Part shown: piece after piece, positions 28,608 through 38,266 of the stretch
Position numbering within the stretch: the first letter of the stretch is position 1
Layout: each line of letters starts with the position of its first letter
DNA from: Nocardiopsis composta
Lineage (GTDB): Bacteria > Actinomycetota > Actinomycetes > Streptosporangiales > Streptosporangiaceae
Reading direction: 5' to 3'
Length of the DNA: 64,000 nt
Assembly: GCF_014200805.1 (NCBI RefSeq)
Contig: NZ_JACHDB010000002.1
Span: 682,001 to 746,000, forward strand
The notes under the pieces: model-generated
Databases searched by the model: none
Told to the model about the DNA's origin: nothing
Seen by the model: the letters and a program-made list of their open reading frames with translations, nothing else
Position numbers and translations under genes: made by a program

Positions 28608-29662
28608 GCAACATCCTCATCGCGGCGGGGATCTCCCTCGTCGTCTCGCTGCTCATCATGCCGAGCCTGATCCGGATCCTCTACAAGTTCAAGTTCGGCC
28701 AGGAGATCCGGGACGACGGCCCCGAGGGGCACAAGACCAAGCAGGGCACGCCCACCATGGGCGGCATCGTCATCATCCTCGGCGCGGTGCTCGGCTACTT
28801 CGGCTCGCACCTGGCGATGATGTCCCGGCCGACCGTCTCCGGCCTGCTGGTGATCTTCCTGTTCGTCGGGATGGGCTGCGTCGGCTTCCTCGACGACTTC
28901 ATCAAGATCTACAAGCGCCGCAGCCTGGGCCTGCGCTCGGGCGCGAAGATGCTCGGCCAGACCATCGTGGGCGTCGGCTTCGCCGTCGGCGTGACGATGT
29001 TCCCCAACGGCTACGGCTACACGCCGGCCTCCCCGCAGCTGTCCTTCCTGCGCGACTTCGGCCCGCCGCTGATGCTGGGCGTCTTCGTGCTCTGGGCGCT
29101 CTTCCTGATCGTCGGGTTCTCCAACGCGGTGAACCTCACCGACGGCCTGGACGGCCTGGCCACCGGCGCGACCATCCTGACCCTGGTCTCCTACGTCATC
29201 ATCGGCAACTGGCAGCTGCGGCAGAGCTGCAGCGAGGCGCTGCTCTCCCCGAACTGCTATCCGGTGCGCGACCCGCTGGACCTGGCCGTGGTCGCCGCCG
29301 CGGCGCTGGGCGGCTGCATCGGCTTCCTCTGGTACAACGCCCCGCCCGCCAAGATCTTCATGGGCGACACCGGTTCGCTGGCGCTGGGCGGCCTCATCGT
29401 GGGCCTGGCCATCACCACCCGCACCCAGCTGCTGCTGCTCATCATCGGCGGCCTGTTCGTGCTCATCACCGCCTCGGTGATGCTGCAGGTCAGCTCGTTC
29501 CGGCTGACCGGGAAACGGATCTTCCGGATGGCGCCGCTCCAGCACCACTTCGAATTGAAGGGCTGGGCGGAGACCACCATCGTGATCCGCTTCTGGATCA
29601 TCCAGGGGCTGCTGGTCGGCATCGGCATCGGCCTGTTCTACCTGGAATGGGTGCCGCGCTAG
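28604..29662 (+). CDS. mraY: Phospho-N-acetylmuramoyl-pentapeptide-transferase
   Basis: The 352-residue product has about ten membrane helices and the MraY signatures DGPEGHKTKQGTPTMGG near the N terminus, VNLTDGLDGLATG in the middle and a C-terminal APLQHHFELKGWAET. It transfers phospho-MurNAc-pentapeptide to undecaprenyl phosphate, making lipid I at the inner face of the membrane. GTG 28604 overlaps the murF stop by four bases. Confidence 0.97.
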   Translation: MSNILIAAGISLVVSLLIMPSLIRILYKFKFGQEIRDDGPEGHKTKQGTPTMGGIVIILGAVLGYFGSHLAMMSRPTVSGLLVIFLFVGMGCVGFLDDFIKIYKRRSLGLRSGAKMLGQTIVGVGFAVGVTMFPNGYGYTPASPQLSFLRDFGPPLMLGVFVLWALFLIVGFSNAVNLTDGLDGLATGATILTLVSYVIIGNWQLRQSCSEALLSPNCYPVRDPLDLAVVAAAALGGCIGFLWYNAPPAKIFMGDTGSLALGGLIVGLAITTRTQLLLLIIGGLFVLITASVMLQVSSFRLTGKRIFRMAPLQHHFELKGWAETTIVIRFWIIQGLLVGIGIGLFYLEWVPR

Positions 29663-29731
29663 CCGGGGCGGCGCAACCGAGCGGAACGCGGCCGGGGCGG
29701 CCCGGCCGGAGCGACGAGTCGAGAAGTGGCG

Positions 29732-31189
29732 ATGACTGAGAAGAACACCGCAGGCCCCGCCGAGGGCGGCGTCCCGGCCGGAAGCAGCGGAACAGCGGTC
29801 CCGGCCGGCGGGCACGTGTGCGTCGCGGGGGTCGGGGTCTCCGGCCCGCCGGTGGTCCGCGCGCTGCTCGCCCGCGGCCTCCGGGTCACCGTCGTGAACA
29901 GCACCGACGACGAGCGGGCCCGGGCGGCCGCCGAAGGGCTGCGCGCCGCCGGCGCCGAGGTCGTGCTCGGCTCCGACGAGCTGCCCGAGGGCGTCCGGCT
30001 GGTCGTCACCTCCCCCGGGTGGCGCCCGGACGCCCCGCTGCTCGCCGCGGCGGCGCGGGCCGGCGTCGAGGTCATCGGCGACGTGGAGCTGGCCTGGCGG
30101 CTCAAGCCCGCCGACCAGGTATGGCTCGCGGTCACCGGCACCAACGGCAAGACGACCACGGTGCGGATGCTGGAGGCGATGCTGCGCGCCGACGGCCGCG
30201 ACGCGCTCGCGGTGGGCAACGTCGGCACCCCGATCGTCGACGCGGTGCTGCCGGACGCCTCCGGCGCGGTCCCCGAGGTGCTGGCCGTGGAGCTGTCCAG
30301 CTTCCAGCTGCACTGGTCGGAGTCGCTGCGCCCGCACGCCGCCGCGGTGCTCAACGTCGCCCCGGACCACCTGGACTGGCACGGCGGGTTCGACGCCTAC
30401 GCCGAGGCCAAGGGCAAGGTGTACGCCCCGGGCACGATCCGGGTGGCCAACACCGCCGACGAGGTGTCGGTGCGGCTCGCCGCCGCCGGCGACACCGCGG
30501 CCCCGCTGGTCGGCTTCGGCCTGGGCACGCCGCGCCCCGGCGAACTCGGCGTGGTGGAGGACCTGCTGGTCGACCGGGCCTTCGTCGCCGACCAGCGGAG
30601 CACCGCCGAGGAACTGGCGTCGCTGTCCGACGTCCGCCCGGCCGCCCCGCACCAGGTCGCCAACGCGCTGGCCGCGGCCGCGCTGGCCCGCGCCGCGGGC
30701 GCCGCCCCCGGCGCGGTCCGCGCAGGCCTGGCGGCCTTCGGCCCCGAACCGCACCGCATCGCGCCGGTCGCCGAGGTCGGCGGGGTGCTCTACGTCGACG
30801 ACTCCAAGGCGACCAACACGCACGCCGCCGCCGCGTCGCTGTCCGCCTACGACCCGGTGGTGTGGATCGCCGGCGGCCTGCTCAAGGGCGCCGAGGTCGA
30901 CGACCTGGTCCGGGCGGCGGCGCCGCGGCTGCGCGCCGCGGTCCTCCTCGGCCGCGACCGGGACCGGCTGCGCAAGGCCCTGGACGAGCACGCGCCGGAC
31001 GTCGCCGTGGTGGAGGTCGCCTCCACCGGGGCCGAGGCGATGACCGAGGTGGTGGCCGCCGCCGCCCGCCTGGCCGAGCCGGGCGACACCGTGCTCCTCG
31101 CCCCCTCCGCCGCCTCCATGGACATGTTCCCCGACTACAACGTCCGCGGGGAGCGGTTCGCCGAGGCCGTGCTGGCCCTCCCGCGCTGA
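29732..31189 (+). CDS. murD: UDP-N-acetylmuramoylalanine--D-glutamate ligase
   Basis: The 485-residue product has an N-terminal Rossmann-like domain (VCVAGVGVSGPPVVRALLARG), the ATP loop AVTGTNGKTTTVRMLEAM, and the C-terminal APSAASMDMFPDYNVRGERF. It adds D-glutamate to UDP-MurNAc-L-Ala. GAGAAG lies six bases before ATG 29732; the GTG at 29726 would add two residues. It follows mraY by 69 bases. Confidence 0.95.
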   Translation: MTEKNTAGPAEGGVPAGSSGTAVPAGGHVCVAGVGVSGPPVVRALLARGLRVTVVNSTDDERARAAAEGLRAAGAEVVLGSDELPEGVRLVVTSPGWRPDAPLLAAAARAGVEVIGDVELAWRLKPADQVWLAVTGTNGKTTTVRMLEAMLRADGRDALAVGNVGTPIVDAVLPDASGAVPEVLAVELSSFQLHWSESLRPHAAAVLNVAPDHLDWHGGFDAYAEAKGKVYAPGTIRVANTADEVSVRLAAAGDTAAPLVGFGLGTPRPGELGVVEDLLVDRAFVADQRSTAEELASLSDVRPAAPHQVANALAAAALARAAGAAPGAVRAGLAAFGPEPHRIAPVAEVGGVLYVDDSKATNTHAAAASLSAYDPVVWIAGGLLKGAEVDDLVRAAAPRLRAAVLLGRDRDRLRKALDEHAPDVAVVEVASTGAEAMTEVVAAAARLAEPGDTVLLAPSAASMDMFPDYNVRGERFAEAVLALPR

Positions 31190-31379
31190 CCCGGGCCCGC
31201 CCCGGCCCCACCGCACCCGGCGGGCCGGGGCGCGGCGCCGGGGGCGGCGGATCCCCGGCCCGCCGGCCGTGAGAAAAACGGGAAAGCGGTCCGACACGCG
31301 CGATATGTCCGCCGCCGCCGGTCCCGTTCCCGCCAGACTTGGTCGACGCTGGAGAACCGTGTCGCGGCGGAGGTGGGGA

Positions 31380-32819
31380 ATGGCTGCGGTGCCCCGAGGG
31401 GGAGCGCCCAAGACACTCGGGGCGGCCAGGGGCGGACCCGCGCGGCCCGCGACCGCGGCGGAGCCGCGCGGCGGAGGGGGACCGCCCGGCCGCGGTGCGG
31501 CCGAGAGCCGGATGCAGCGCATCCCGCAGCTCCTGGACCGGCCGCTGACCTCCTACTACCTGCTCTTCAGCAGCTGCGCGCTGCTCATGGCCTTCGGCCT
31601 GACCATGGTGCTCTCCTCCTCCATGGTCGACTCCTACACCGACACCGGCTCGGTCTACAGCCTGTTCCAGAAGCAGCTGGTGGCCGCCGCGATCGGGCTG
31701 CCGCTGATGCTGCTCGCCTCGCACCTGCCGCTCAAGGTGTTCCGGGCGATCGGCTACCCGGCGATGCTGGTCTCGGTGGCGCTGCTGGTGCTCACCGTGT
31801 TCAAGGGCGAGGCCTACAACTCCGGCGCGGTGCGCTGGCTGGAGATCGGCGGGCTGACCGTCCAGGCATCGGAGCCGGCCAAGCTGGCCTTCGGACTCTG
31901 GGGCGCCTCGGTGCTGGCCCGCAAGGAGGAGCTCAAGGAGCTCAAGGAGTGGCGCCAGCTGCTCTTCCCGCTGCTGCCCGGGTGCGGGGCGCTGGTGCTG
32001 CTGGTGCTGCTCGGCACCGACCTGGGCACCAGCCTGGTGCTGCTGGCCATCTTCCTGGCCCTGGTCTGGGTGGTCGGGGCCCCGGGCAAGCTGTTCGTCG
32101 GCATGTTCGGGCTGGTCGCCACCCTGGTGGCGATCATGATCGCGGTGGAGCCGTTCCGCATCGCCCGGGTGACCTCCTTCCTGAACCCCGAGGCCGACCC
32201 GACGGGGTCGGGCTTCCAGGTGCTGCACGGGCTGTACGCGCTGGGCACCGGCGGCCTGTTCGGGGTGGGCATCGGCGGCAGCCGGGAGAAGTGGGGTTTC
32301 CTGCCCCACCCGGAGAGCGACTTCATCTTCGCGATCATCGGGGAGGAGTTCGGGCTCGTCGGGACCCTCGTCGTCGTCGGACTGTTCGGCGTCCTCGGAT
32401 ACGCTGGTCTGCGCGTCGCGCTGCGCACCCGCGATCCGTTCGCGCGTCTGGCCGCCACCTCGGTCACCGTCTGGATCGTGCTGCAGGCCCTGGTCAACAT
32501 CGGTACCGTGATCGGCCTGCTGCCGGTCACCGGCATCCCGCTGCCGCTGGTGTCGGCGGGAGGCTCGTCGCTGATCCCGACGCTGTTCGGGATCGGGCTG
32601 CTGCTGGCGCTGGCCAAGACCGAGCCGAAGGCCCGCCGGGCGCTGGCCGCCCGCGGTCCGGGCCGGGTGCAAAGGGCTCTAAGCTGGCTTGGCCTGGACG
32701 CCGCGCAGGGCGGGACCCGACCGGCGGGTGCGTCGCAGGCGCACACGTCGGCCGCGGGCGAGCCGCGGCGCACGAAGGAACACGCGCAGGTCCAAGCGAG
32801 GAGGAATCGGCGACGATGA
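31380..32819 (+). CDS. ftsW: Septal peptidoglycan polymerase FtsW (SEDS family)
   Basis: The 479-residue product has a low-complexity cytoplasmic N terminus of about 45 residues and about ten membrane helices with SEDS signatures, including the loop VTSFLNPEADPTGSGFQ and GIPLPLVSAGGSSL. FtsW polymerises lipid II glycans for the septum with FtsI. ATG 31380 has GGAGG six bases upstream, which favours it over a GTG at 31269. The basic C-terminal tail overlaps the murG start as ATGA. Confidence 0.95.
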   Translation: MAAVPRGGAPKTLGAARGGPARPATAAEPRGGGGPPGRGAAESRMQRIPQLLDRPLTSYYLLFSSCALLMAFGLTMVLSSSMVDSYTDTGSVYSLFQKQLVAAAIGLPLMLLASHLPLKVFRAIGYPAMLVSVALLVLTVFKGEAYNSGAVRWLEIGGLTVQASEPAKLAFGLWGASVLARKEELKELKEWRQLLFPLLPGCGALVLLVLLGTDLGTSLVLLAIFLALVWVVGAPGKLFVGMFGLVATLVAIMIAVEPFRIARVTSFLNPEADPTGSGFQVLHGLYALGTGGLFGVGIGGSREKWGFLPHPESDFIFAIIGEEFGLVGTLVVVGLFGVLGYAGLRVALRTRDPFARLAATSVTVWIVLQALVNIGTVIGLLPVTGIPLPLVSAGGSSLIPTLFGIGLLLALAKTEPKARRALAARGPGRVQRALSWLGLDAAQGGTRPAGASQAHTSAAGEPRRTKEHAQVQARRNRRR

Positions 32820-33979
32820 GGGTAGCCCTCGCCGGAGGCGGCACGGCCGGGCATATCGAGCCCGCGCTCTCCCTGGCAGATGCGCTGCGGCGCATCGACC
32901 CCGACACGCAGATCGTCTGCCTGGGGACCGAGCGGGGACTGGAGACCCGCCTGGTGCCCATGCGGGGGTACGATCTCGGGCTGATCCCGGCCGTCCCCCT
33001 GCCCCGCAAGCTCACCCCGAAGCTGCTCCAGGTGCCCGGCAAGCTGGCGAACGCGATCAGCGCCGCCGGGGACCGGCTGGACGAGATCCAGGCCGACGTG
33101 CTGGTCGGCTTCGGCGGCTACGTCGCGACCCCCGGCTACCTGGCGGCCCGGCGCCGCCGCCTGCCCATCGTGGTGCACGAGGCCAACCCGCTGCCCGGGC
33201 TGGCCAACCGGCTCGGCGCGCGGCTCACCCCGCACGTCTTCACCGGCCACCCGCACACCGAGATCCGCAACGGCCGCTACGTCGGCATCCCGCTGCGGCG
33301 GCAGATCTCCACGCTGGACCGGCTCGCCATGGGAGACAAGGCGCGCGCGCACTTCGGGCTCCGCTCCGACCTGCCCACCCTGCTGATCTTCGGCGGCTCC
33401 CAGGGCGCCCAGGCGGTCAACGAGGCCGCCTTCCAGGCCCAGCCGGCCTTCACCGCCGCCGGTGTGCAGGTGCTGCACGTCGTCGGCCCGAAGAACGCCG
33501 AGGAGCCGGAGGACCGCACCGTCGACGGGGTTCCCTACGTCGCGGTGCCCTACGTCGACCGGATGGACATCGCCTACGCCGCCGCCGACATGGCGATGTG
33601 CCGCTCCGGCGCGATGACCTGCGCCGAACTCACCGCGGTCGGGCTGCCCGGATGCTTCGTGCCGCTGCCCATCGGCAACGGCGAGCAGCGGCTCAACGCC
33701 GAACCGGTGGTCGAGGCCGGCGGCGGCCTGATCGTCGACAACGCCGAGCTGAGCGCGCAGTGGATCGCCGAGCACCTCATCCCGGTGCTCACCGACACCG
33801 ACCGGGTCGTCGCCATGTCGGAGGCGGCCGCCTCGATGGGCCGCCGCGACGCCGACATGGAGCTCGCCCGCGAGGTCATGGCGATCGCCCGCGGCGAGCG
33901 CCAGAGCGAGATGCCTGCCGTCCCGGACTCCGACGACGAGGACGGCGCCTACCTCGACGACGGGAAGGACGCCCGATGA
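32816..33979 (+). CDS. murG: UDP-N-acetylglucosamine--undecaprenyl-diphospho-muramoylpentapeptide transferase
   Basis: The 387-residue GT-B glycosyltransferase starts MRVALAGGGTAGHIEPAL and carries LIFGGSQGAQAVNEAAF and PLPIGNGEQRLNAEP, the membrane-edge and nucleotide-binding loops of MurG. It converts lipid I to lipid II. ATG 32816 overlaps the ftsW stop. The acidic tail (DSDDEDGAYLDDGKDAR) extends a little past the usual domain. Its own stop overlaps murC as ATGA. Confidence 0.97.
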   Translation: MRVALAGGGTAGHIEPALSLADALRRIDPDTQIVCLGTERGLETRLVPMRGYDLGLIPAVPLPRKLTPKLLQVPGKLANAISAAGDRLDEIQADVLVGFGGYVATPGYLAARRRRLPIVVHEANPLPGLANRLGARLTPHVFTGHPHTEIRNGRYVGIPLRRQISTLDRLAMGDKARAHFGLRSDLPTLLIFGGSQGAQAVNEAAFQAQPAFTAAGVQVLHVVGPKNAEEPEDRTVDGVPYVAVPYVDRMDIAYAAADMAMCRSGAMTCAELTAVGLPGCFVPLPIGNGEQRLNAEPVVEAGGGLIVDNAELSAQWIAEHLIPVLTDTDRVVAMSEAAASMGRRDADMELAREVMAIARGERQSEMPAVPDSDDEDGAYLDDGKDAR

Positions 33980-35406
33980 GCCTGGTCCCCCCCACGGAGC
34001 CGCCGGCCGTGGAGAAGCTCGGCCGGGTGCACTTCGTCGGAATGGGCGGCGTGGGCATGTCCGGCATCGCCCGGATCCTGCTGCAGCGCGGCACCGAGGT
34101 CTCCGGCAGCGACGCCAAGGACGGCCCGGTCCTGCGCGAGCTGGAAGAGCTCGGCGCGCGGGTGCACGTGGGCCACGCCGCCGAGCACGTCGGCTCCGCC
34201 GACACCGTGGTGGTCACATCCGCCGCCCGGGAGGACAACCCCGAGCTGGCCGAGGCCCGCGCCCGCGGGCTGCGGGTGCTGCCCCGCGCCGCGGCGCTGG
34301 GCTCGCTGCTGCTCGGCCGGACCGGGGTCGCGGTCGCCGGCACGCACGGCAAGACCACCACCACCTCCATGCTCACCGTGGTCCTGCAGCACCTGGGGGT
34401 CGACCCCGGCTACGTCATCGGCGGCAAGCTGGTCACCACCGGCCTGGGCGCCGACGCCGGCTCCGACGACGTGATCGTGGCCGAGGCCGACGAGAGCGAC
34501 GGCTCCTTCCTGATGCTCTCCCCGCAGGTCGCGGTGGTCACCAACGTCGAGGCCGACCACCTGGACAACTACGGCGGCCTGGAGGAGATCCAGGCCGAGT
34601 TCGCCTCCTTCACCGAGCGGGTGGGCCGCGCGGTCGTCGCCGGCATCGACGACCCGGGCGCCCGCGCGCTCGCCGAGACCGCGCGCGCCCGCGGGCTGCG
34701 GGTGCGCACCTACGGCGAGTCGCCCGACGCGGAGTTCCGGGTATCCGGCATCACCGCGGACGGGTTCGCCACCCGGTTCACCCTCACCCCGCCCGGCGGC
34801 GACCCGCTGGAGTGCGCCCTGGCCGTGCCCGGCCGGCACAACGTGCTGAACGCGGCCGCGGCGATCGCGGTCGCCGACGAGCTCGGCCACGACCCGGAGG
34901 TCGCGGTCGGCGGCCTCGGCGACTTCACCGGGGCGGCCCGCCGCTTCGAGCTCAAGGGCGAGGCGGCCGGCGTCGCCGTCTACGACAGCTACGCCCACCA
35001 CCCCACCGAGATCGCCGCGGACCTGAAGGCGGCCCGCGCCGCCCTGGACTCCCGGGCCGAGGGGGCGGGCGGCGGCCGGGTGGTCGCGGTGTTCCAGCCG
35101 CACCTGTACAGCCGCACCCGGATCTTCGCCAAGGAGTTCGGCGAGGCGCTGACCCTCGCCGACGAGGCCGTGGTGATGGAGATCTACGGCGCCCGGGAGG
35201 ACCCCGAGCCCGGGGTCACCGCGGAGCTGATCACCGGTGCCGTCGGCCACGAGCGGGTGCACCCCGCCCCGAGCCGGCAGCAGGCCGTGGTCACCGCGGC
35301 CGCCCTGGCCGGACCGGGCGACATCGTGCTCACCATGGGCGCGGGCGACGTCACCGAGCTGGGCCCGCTGATCGTGGGCGCGCTGGAGGCGAAGGCGGCG
35401 GGCTGA
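33976..35406 (+). CDS. murC: UDP-N-acetylmuramate--L-alanine ligase
   Basis: The 476-residue product shows VHFVGMGGVGMSGIARILL at the N terminus, the ATP loop VAGTHGKTTTTSMLTVVL and AVFQPHLYSRTRIF, all typical of MurC. It adds L-alanine to UDP-MurNAc, the first peptide step. It is translationally coupled to murG through ATGA at 33976 and precedes ftsQ by 38 bases. Confidence 0.97.
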   Translation: MSLVPPTEPPAVEKLGRVHFVGMGGVGMSGIARILLQRGTEVSGSDAKDGPVLRELEELGARVHVGHAAEHVGSADTVVVTSAAREDNPELAEARARGLRVLPRAAALGSLLLGRTGVAVAGTHGKTTTTSMLTVVLQHLGVDPGYVIGGKLVTTGLGADAGSDDVIVAEADESDGSFLMLSPQVAVVTNVEADHLDNYGGLEEIQAEFASFTERVGRAVVAGIDDPGARALAETARARGLRVRTYGESPDAEFRVSGITADGFATRFTLTPPGGDPLECALAVPGRHNVLNAAAAIAVADELGHDPEVAVGGLGDFTGAARRFELKGEAAGVAVYDSYAHHPTEIAADLKAARAALDSRAEGAGGGRVVAVFQPHLYSRTRIFAKEFGEALTLADEAVVMEIYGAREDPEPGVTAELITGAVGHERVHPAPSRQQAVVTAAALAGPGDIVLTMGAGDVTELGPLIVGALEAKAAG

Positions 35407-35444
35407 CCCGCTGAGGAGACGGCGGACCGAGGGGGAGGGCCGCG

Positions 35445-36263
35445 GTGGCAGGCGGCACGGCGAAAGGGACCGCGGGCGGAGCGCCGCCCCGTAAGGCGGA
35501 CCCGTGGAAGGTCGCCTTCATCGTGCTGCTCATCGTGGCCCTCCTCGCGGCCGCCGGGTACCTGCTGCTCGGCTCCCGGCTGCTGGTGGTCCGCGAGGTC
35601 GCCGTCTCCGGCCTGCACCGGCTCGACCGGGACGAGGTGGTGCGGGCGCTGGCGGTGCCCACCGGCACCCCGCTGGCCCGGGTGGACACCGAGGCGGCCG
35701 CCGAGCGGGTGGCGGGCCTGCGCCTGGCCGAGTCGGCCCGGGTGGAGCGGGGCTGGCCGGCCGAGCTGCGGGTCCGGGTCGAGGAGCGGACGCCCAAGCT
35801 GGCCGTCGGGGCCGGCGGCGGCTACCGCCTGGTCGACCAGGACGGGGTACGGATCTCCGACACCGAGGCGCTCCCGGAGGAGTATCCGCTCGCATCGGTC
35901 CGGGGCGAGGTGGAGGGCAACGGGGGGATCGCCGCGGCCGCCGGGATCGCCGAGGCGCTGGACGGCGCGCTGCCGGTCCGCCTGGTGCGGATCGACGCCC
36001 GGGACCCCGCCGCCATCACCCTGGAGCTGGCCGGCGGCGCCGAGGTCTCCTGGGGCGACGGCGAGGCCGCCGAGCACAAGGCCCGGGTGCTGGAGGCGCT
36101 GGCGAAGGAGCACCCGCCGGCCCAGGGGCGGCGCTACGACGTGAGCGCGCAGGACATGGCGGTGGTCGGCACCGCCGCGCCCACCCCGCGGCAGAGCCCT
36201 TCGGAGGAGCCGTCGGAGGCGCCGGCGGAGGAGCCGCAGGAGCAGCCGGCGGACCTGGGCTGA
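35445..36263 (+). CDS. ftsQ: Division protein FtsQ
   Basis: The 272-residue product has a short basic cytoplasmic tail, one membrane helix (about residues 25-44), a POTRA-type domain beginning VVREVAVSGLHRLDRDEVV, and the beta domain with RVRVEERTPKLAV. The end is a low-complexity proline/glutamate tail. FtsQ forms the FtsQLB-like regulatory complex of the divisome. GTG 35445 is preceded by GGGGGAGG. Confidence 0.93.
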   Translation: MAGGTAKGTAGGAPPRKADPWKVAFIVLLIVALLAAAGYLLLGSRLLVVREVAVSGLHRLDRDEVVRALAVPTGTPLARVDTEAAAERVAGLRLAESARVERGWPAELRVRVEERTPKLAVGAGGGYRLVDQDGVRISDTEALPEEYPLASVRGEVEGNGGIAAAAGIAEALDGALPVRLVRIDARDPAAITLELAGGAEVSWGDGEAAEHKARVLEALAKEHPPAQGRRYDVSAQDMAVVGTAAPTPRQSPSEEPSEAPAEEPQEQPADLG

Positions 36264-36403
36264 CCGGTTCCGCCCCGGGAGAGCGGCCGGGCGGGCCGCG
36301 CCGAGCGGGGCCGCCCGGAATCCGCCCGGCTTTCCAGATGCGACGCGCCGAGCTCTGCATCGCTTCCGGACGCGACACGCCGTTAGGCTGATCTCCAGGT
36401 TGG

Positions 36404-36432
36404 TTGCCCGTTGGCTGGCCTCAGCCTACTGT
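36404..36432 (+). promoter_or_regulatory. Candidate ftsZ promoter
   Basis: TTGCCC at 36404-36409 and TACTGT at 36427-36432 have an ideal 17-base spacer. The transcript would have a leader of about 240 bases before ftsZ. Confidence 0.45.
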
Positions 36433-36435
36433 CGG

Positions 36436-36469
36436 GAGTCGAACCTTTGGTTGACATAACTATCGACTC
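36436..36469 (+). promoter_or_regulatory. Inverted repeat around a TTGACA box upstream of ftsZ
   Basis: GAGTCGA (36436-36442) and TCGACTC (36463-36469) are perfect 7-base inverted arms. Between them lies TTGACA (36451-36456), a perfect -35 hexamer; the best -10 candidates, around TTAGGG at 36476, are spaced 19 bases away. A protein bound to the arms would control a second ftsZ promoter. Confidence 0.35.
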
Positions 36470-36681
36470 GAAGCGTTAGGGGAGACGGATCCGAAGTCCC
36501 CCCGGACTCGGAAATCCAGCCCCAAGGTGGCCGGACCGGCGGCGGTCGGCGGGGCGGCCACCTGAAGTAAGACTGTAGAACCGGACAGCCGGTCCGCCCG
36601 ACCGCCGCCGGGGAGCGGCCCAAGCCGTGGCCGCGGCGGTTTCGGAGCGGTCGGCGGATGCGAGCGGAAAGGCCCCTCGTC

Positions 36682-38145
36682 GTGGCAGCACCGCAGAATT
36701 ACCTCGCGGTCATCAAGGTCGTCGGTATCGGCGGCGGCGGCGTCAACGCCGTGAACAGGATGATCGAAGAGGGACTCAAGGGCGTCGAGTTCATCGCCAT
36801 CAACACCGACGCTCAGGCGCTGCTCATGAGCGATGCCGACGTCAAACTGGACGTGGGCCGCGAGCTCACCCGAGGGCTGGGCGCCGGGGCCGACCCCGAC
36901 GTCGGCCGGAAGGCGGCGGAGGACCACCGGGAGGAGATCGAGGAGGTCCTCAAGGGGGCCGACATGGTCTTCGTCACCGCTGGTGAAGGGGGCGGCACCG
37001 GCACCGGCGGCGCCCCCGTCGTCGCCAACATCGCACGCTCCCTGGGCGCCCTGACGATCGGTGTCGTGACCCGCCCCTTCGGATTCGAGGGCAAGCGGCG
37101 CGCCACCCAGGCCGAATCGGGGATAGCGATGCTCCGCGAGGAGGTGGACACCCTCATCGTGATCCCGAACGACCGGCTGCTGTCCATCTCGGATCGGCAG
37201 GTCAGCGTCTTGGACGCGTTCAAGGCCGCCGACCAGGTGCTGCTCTCCGGTGTCCAGGGCATCACCGACCTGATCACCACCCCGGGCCTGATCAACCTGG
37301 ACTTCGCCGACGTGAAGTCGGTGATGCAGGGAGCGGGGTCGGCCCTGATGGGCATCGGCTCGGCCCGCGGCGACGATCGCGCCGTCGCGGCGGCCGAGAT
37401 GGCGATCTCCTCGCCGCTGCTGGAGGCCAGCATCGACGGCGCCCACGGCGTGCTGCTGTCCATCCAGGGCGGCTCCGACCTGGGCCTCTTCGAGATCAAC
37501 GAGGCGGCCCAGCTGGTCGCCAACTCCGCGGCGCCCGAGGCCAACATCATCTTCGGCGCGGTCATCGACGACGCCCTCGGCGACGAGGTGCGGGTGACCG
37601 TCATCGCCGCCGGGTTCGACGAGCCGCGGACCGAGGCGCCCAGGCCGCCGGCCGCGGCGGTGCGCCCGCCGGCGCCGGTCGAGGCGCCGCCGCGCGCCCC
37701 GGAGCCGCAGCGGGAGCAGGCCGAGCCGGCCCCCGCCCCGGCGCCCGAGGCGGCCCGCCCGGTGCAGGCCGAGCCCCGGCCCGAGCCGGAGGCGGCCCGC
37801 CCGGCCGAGCCCGCGCCGGTGCACGAGGAGCCGCCGGCCCCGGCTCCGGCCCCGGAGGCCGCCGAGCCGGAGCCGCTCGCGCCCGCCCCGGAGCCGCCGG
37901 CCCCGGCCGAGCCGGAGGTCCGCGAGGCCCGCGGCGCCCAGCCCGCCCAGCAGCCGGCCGAGGAGGAGGACGAGGCCGCGCAGCGGCCCCGCCCGGTCCA
38001 CCCGATCGGCGAGAACGGCTACGGCCAGGGCCGCCGCACCGGGACCGACGGGGCCTTCTCCCGGGCCTCCGACGTGCCGACCCCGCGGCGCCGGGTCATC
38101 TTCGACGACCCCGACGACCTGGACGTGCCGGACTTCCTCAAGTAG
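36682..38145 (+). CDS. ftsZ: Cell division GTPase FtsZ
   Basis: The 487-residue product has the tubulin signature [13 protein letters not shown], the GTP-contacting [13 protein letters not shown] and the synergy-loop [18 protein letters not shown]. The globular part ends near residue 310. A linker of about 150 residues rich in Pro, Ala and Glu follows, then the conserved C-terminal peptide [18 protein letters not shown], which binds SepF and other tethers. GTG 36682 has GAAAGG nine bases upstream; an ATG at 36658 would add eight residues. A strong terminator follows. Confidence 0.97.
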   Translation: MAAPQNYLAVIKVVGIGGGGVNAVNRMIEEGLKGVEFIAINTDAQALLMSDADVKLDVGRELTRGLGAGADPDVGRKAAEDHREEIEEVLKGADMVFVTAGEGGGTGTGGAPVVANIARSLGALTIGVVTRPFGFEGKRRATQAESGIAMLREEVDTLIVIPNDRLLSISDRQVSVLDAFKAADQVLLSGVQGITDLITTPGLINLDFADVKSVMQGAGSALMGIGSARGDDRAVAAAEMAISSPLLEASIDGAHGVLLSIQGGSDLGLFEINEAAQLVANSAAPEANIIFGAVIDDALGDEVRVTVIAAGFDEPRTEAPRPPAAAVRPPAPVEAPPRAPEPQREQAEPAPAPAPEAARPVQAEPRPEPEAARPAEPAPVHEEPPAPAPAPEAAEPEPLAPAPEPPAPAEPEVREARGAQPAQQPAEEEDEAAQRPRPVHPIGENGYGQGRRTGTDGAFSRASDVPTPRRRVIFDDPDDLDVPDFLK

Positions 38146-38185
38146 CACCCGGGCGGCACGGCCCGGCCGAGGGCCGGCCGCACAG

Positions 38186-38226
38186 GCGTACCGGCGGCGG
38201 GACACCCCGCCGCCGGTACGCTTTTT
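38186..38226 (+). terminator. Strong intrinsic terminator after ftsZ
   Basis: A perfect 16-base stem (38186-38201 with 38206-38221, arm GCGTACCGGCGGCGGG) with an ACAC loop is followed by TTTTT. It sits 40 bases after the ftsZ stop and 40 before pgeF, separating the mur/fts transcript from the sepF/divIVA genes unless read-through occurs. Confidence 0.93.
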
Positions 38227-38266
38227 CGCGTCGCCACCCGCCCCGAACGCTGGAGATGCCCCGAAG

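Larger units (their letters stand above)
36264..36681. other. ftsQ-ftsZ intergenic region with ftsZ promoters
   Basis: This 418-base gap contains no gene. It includes two promoter candidates (separate entries) in an A/T-richer segment from about 36380 to 36480, consistent with independent, developmentally tuned ftsZ transcription known from streptomycetes. Confidence 0.6.

Noticed and set aside
36431-36450. GGTTCGACTCCC on the minus strand, resembling a tRNA T-arm
   Set aside because: The flanking stem bases (AAAGG/CCCGA) do not pair, and no acceptor, D or anticodon arms are present.
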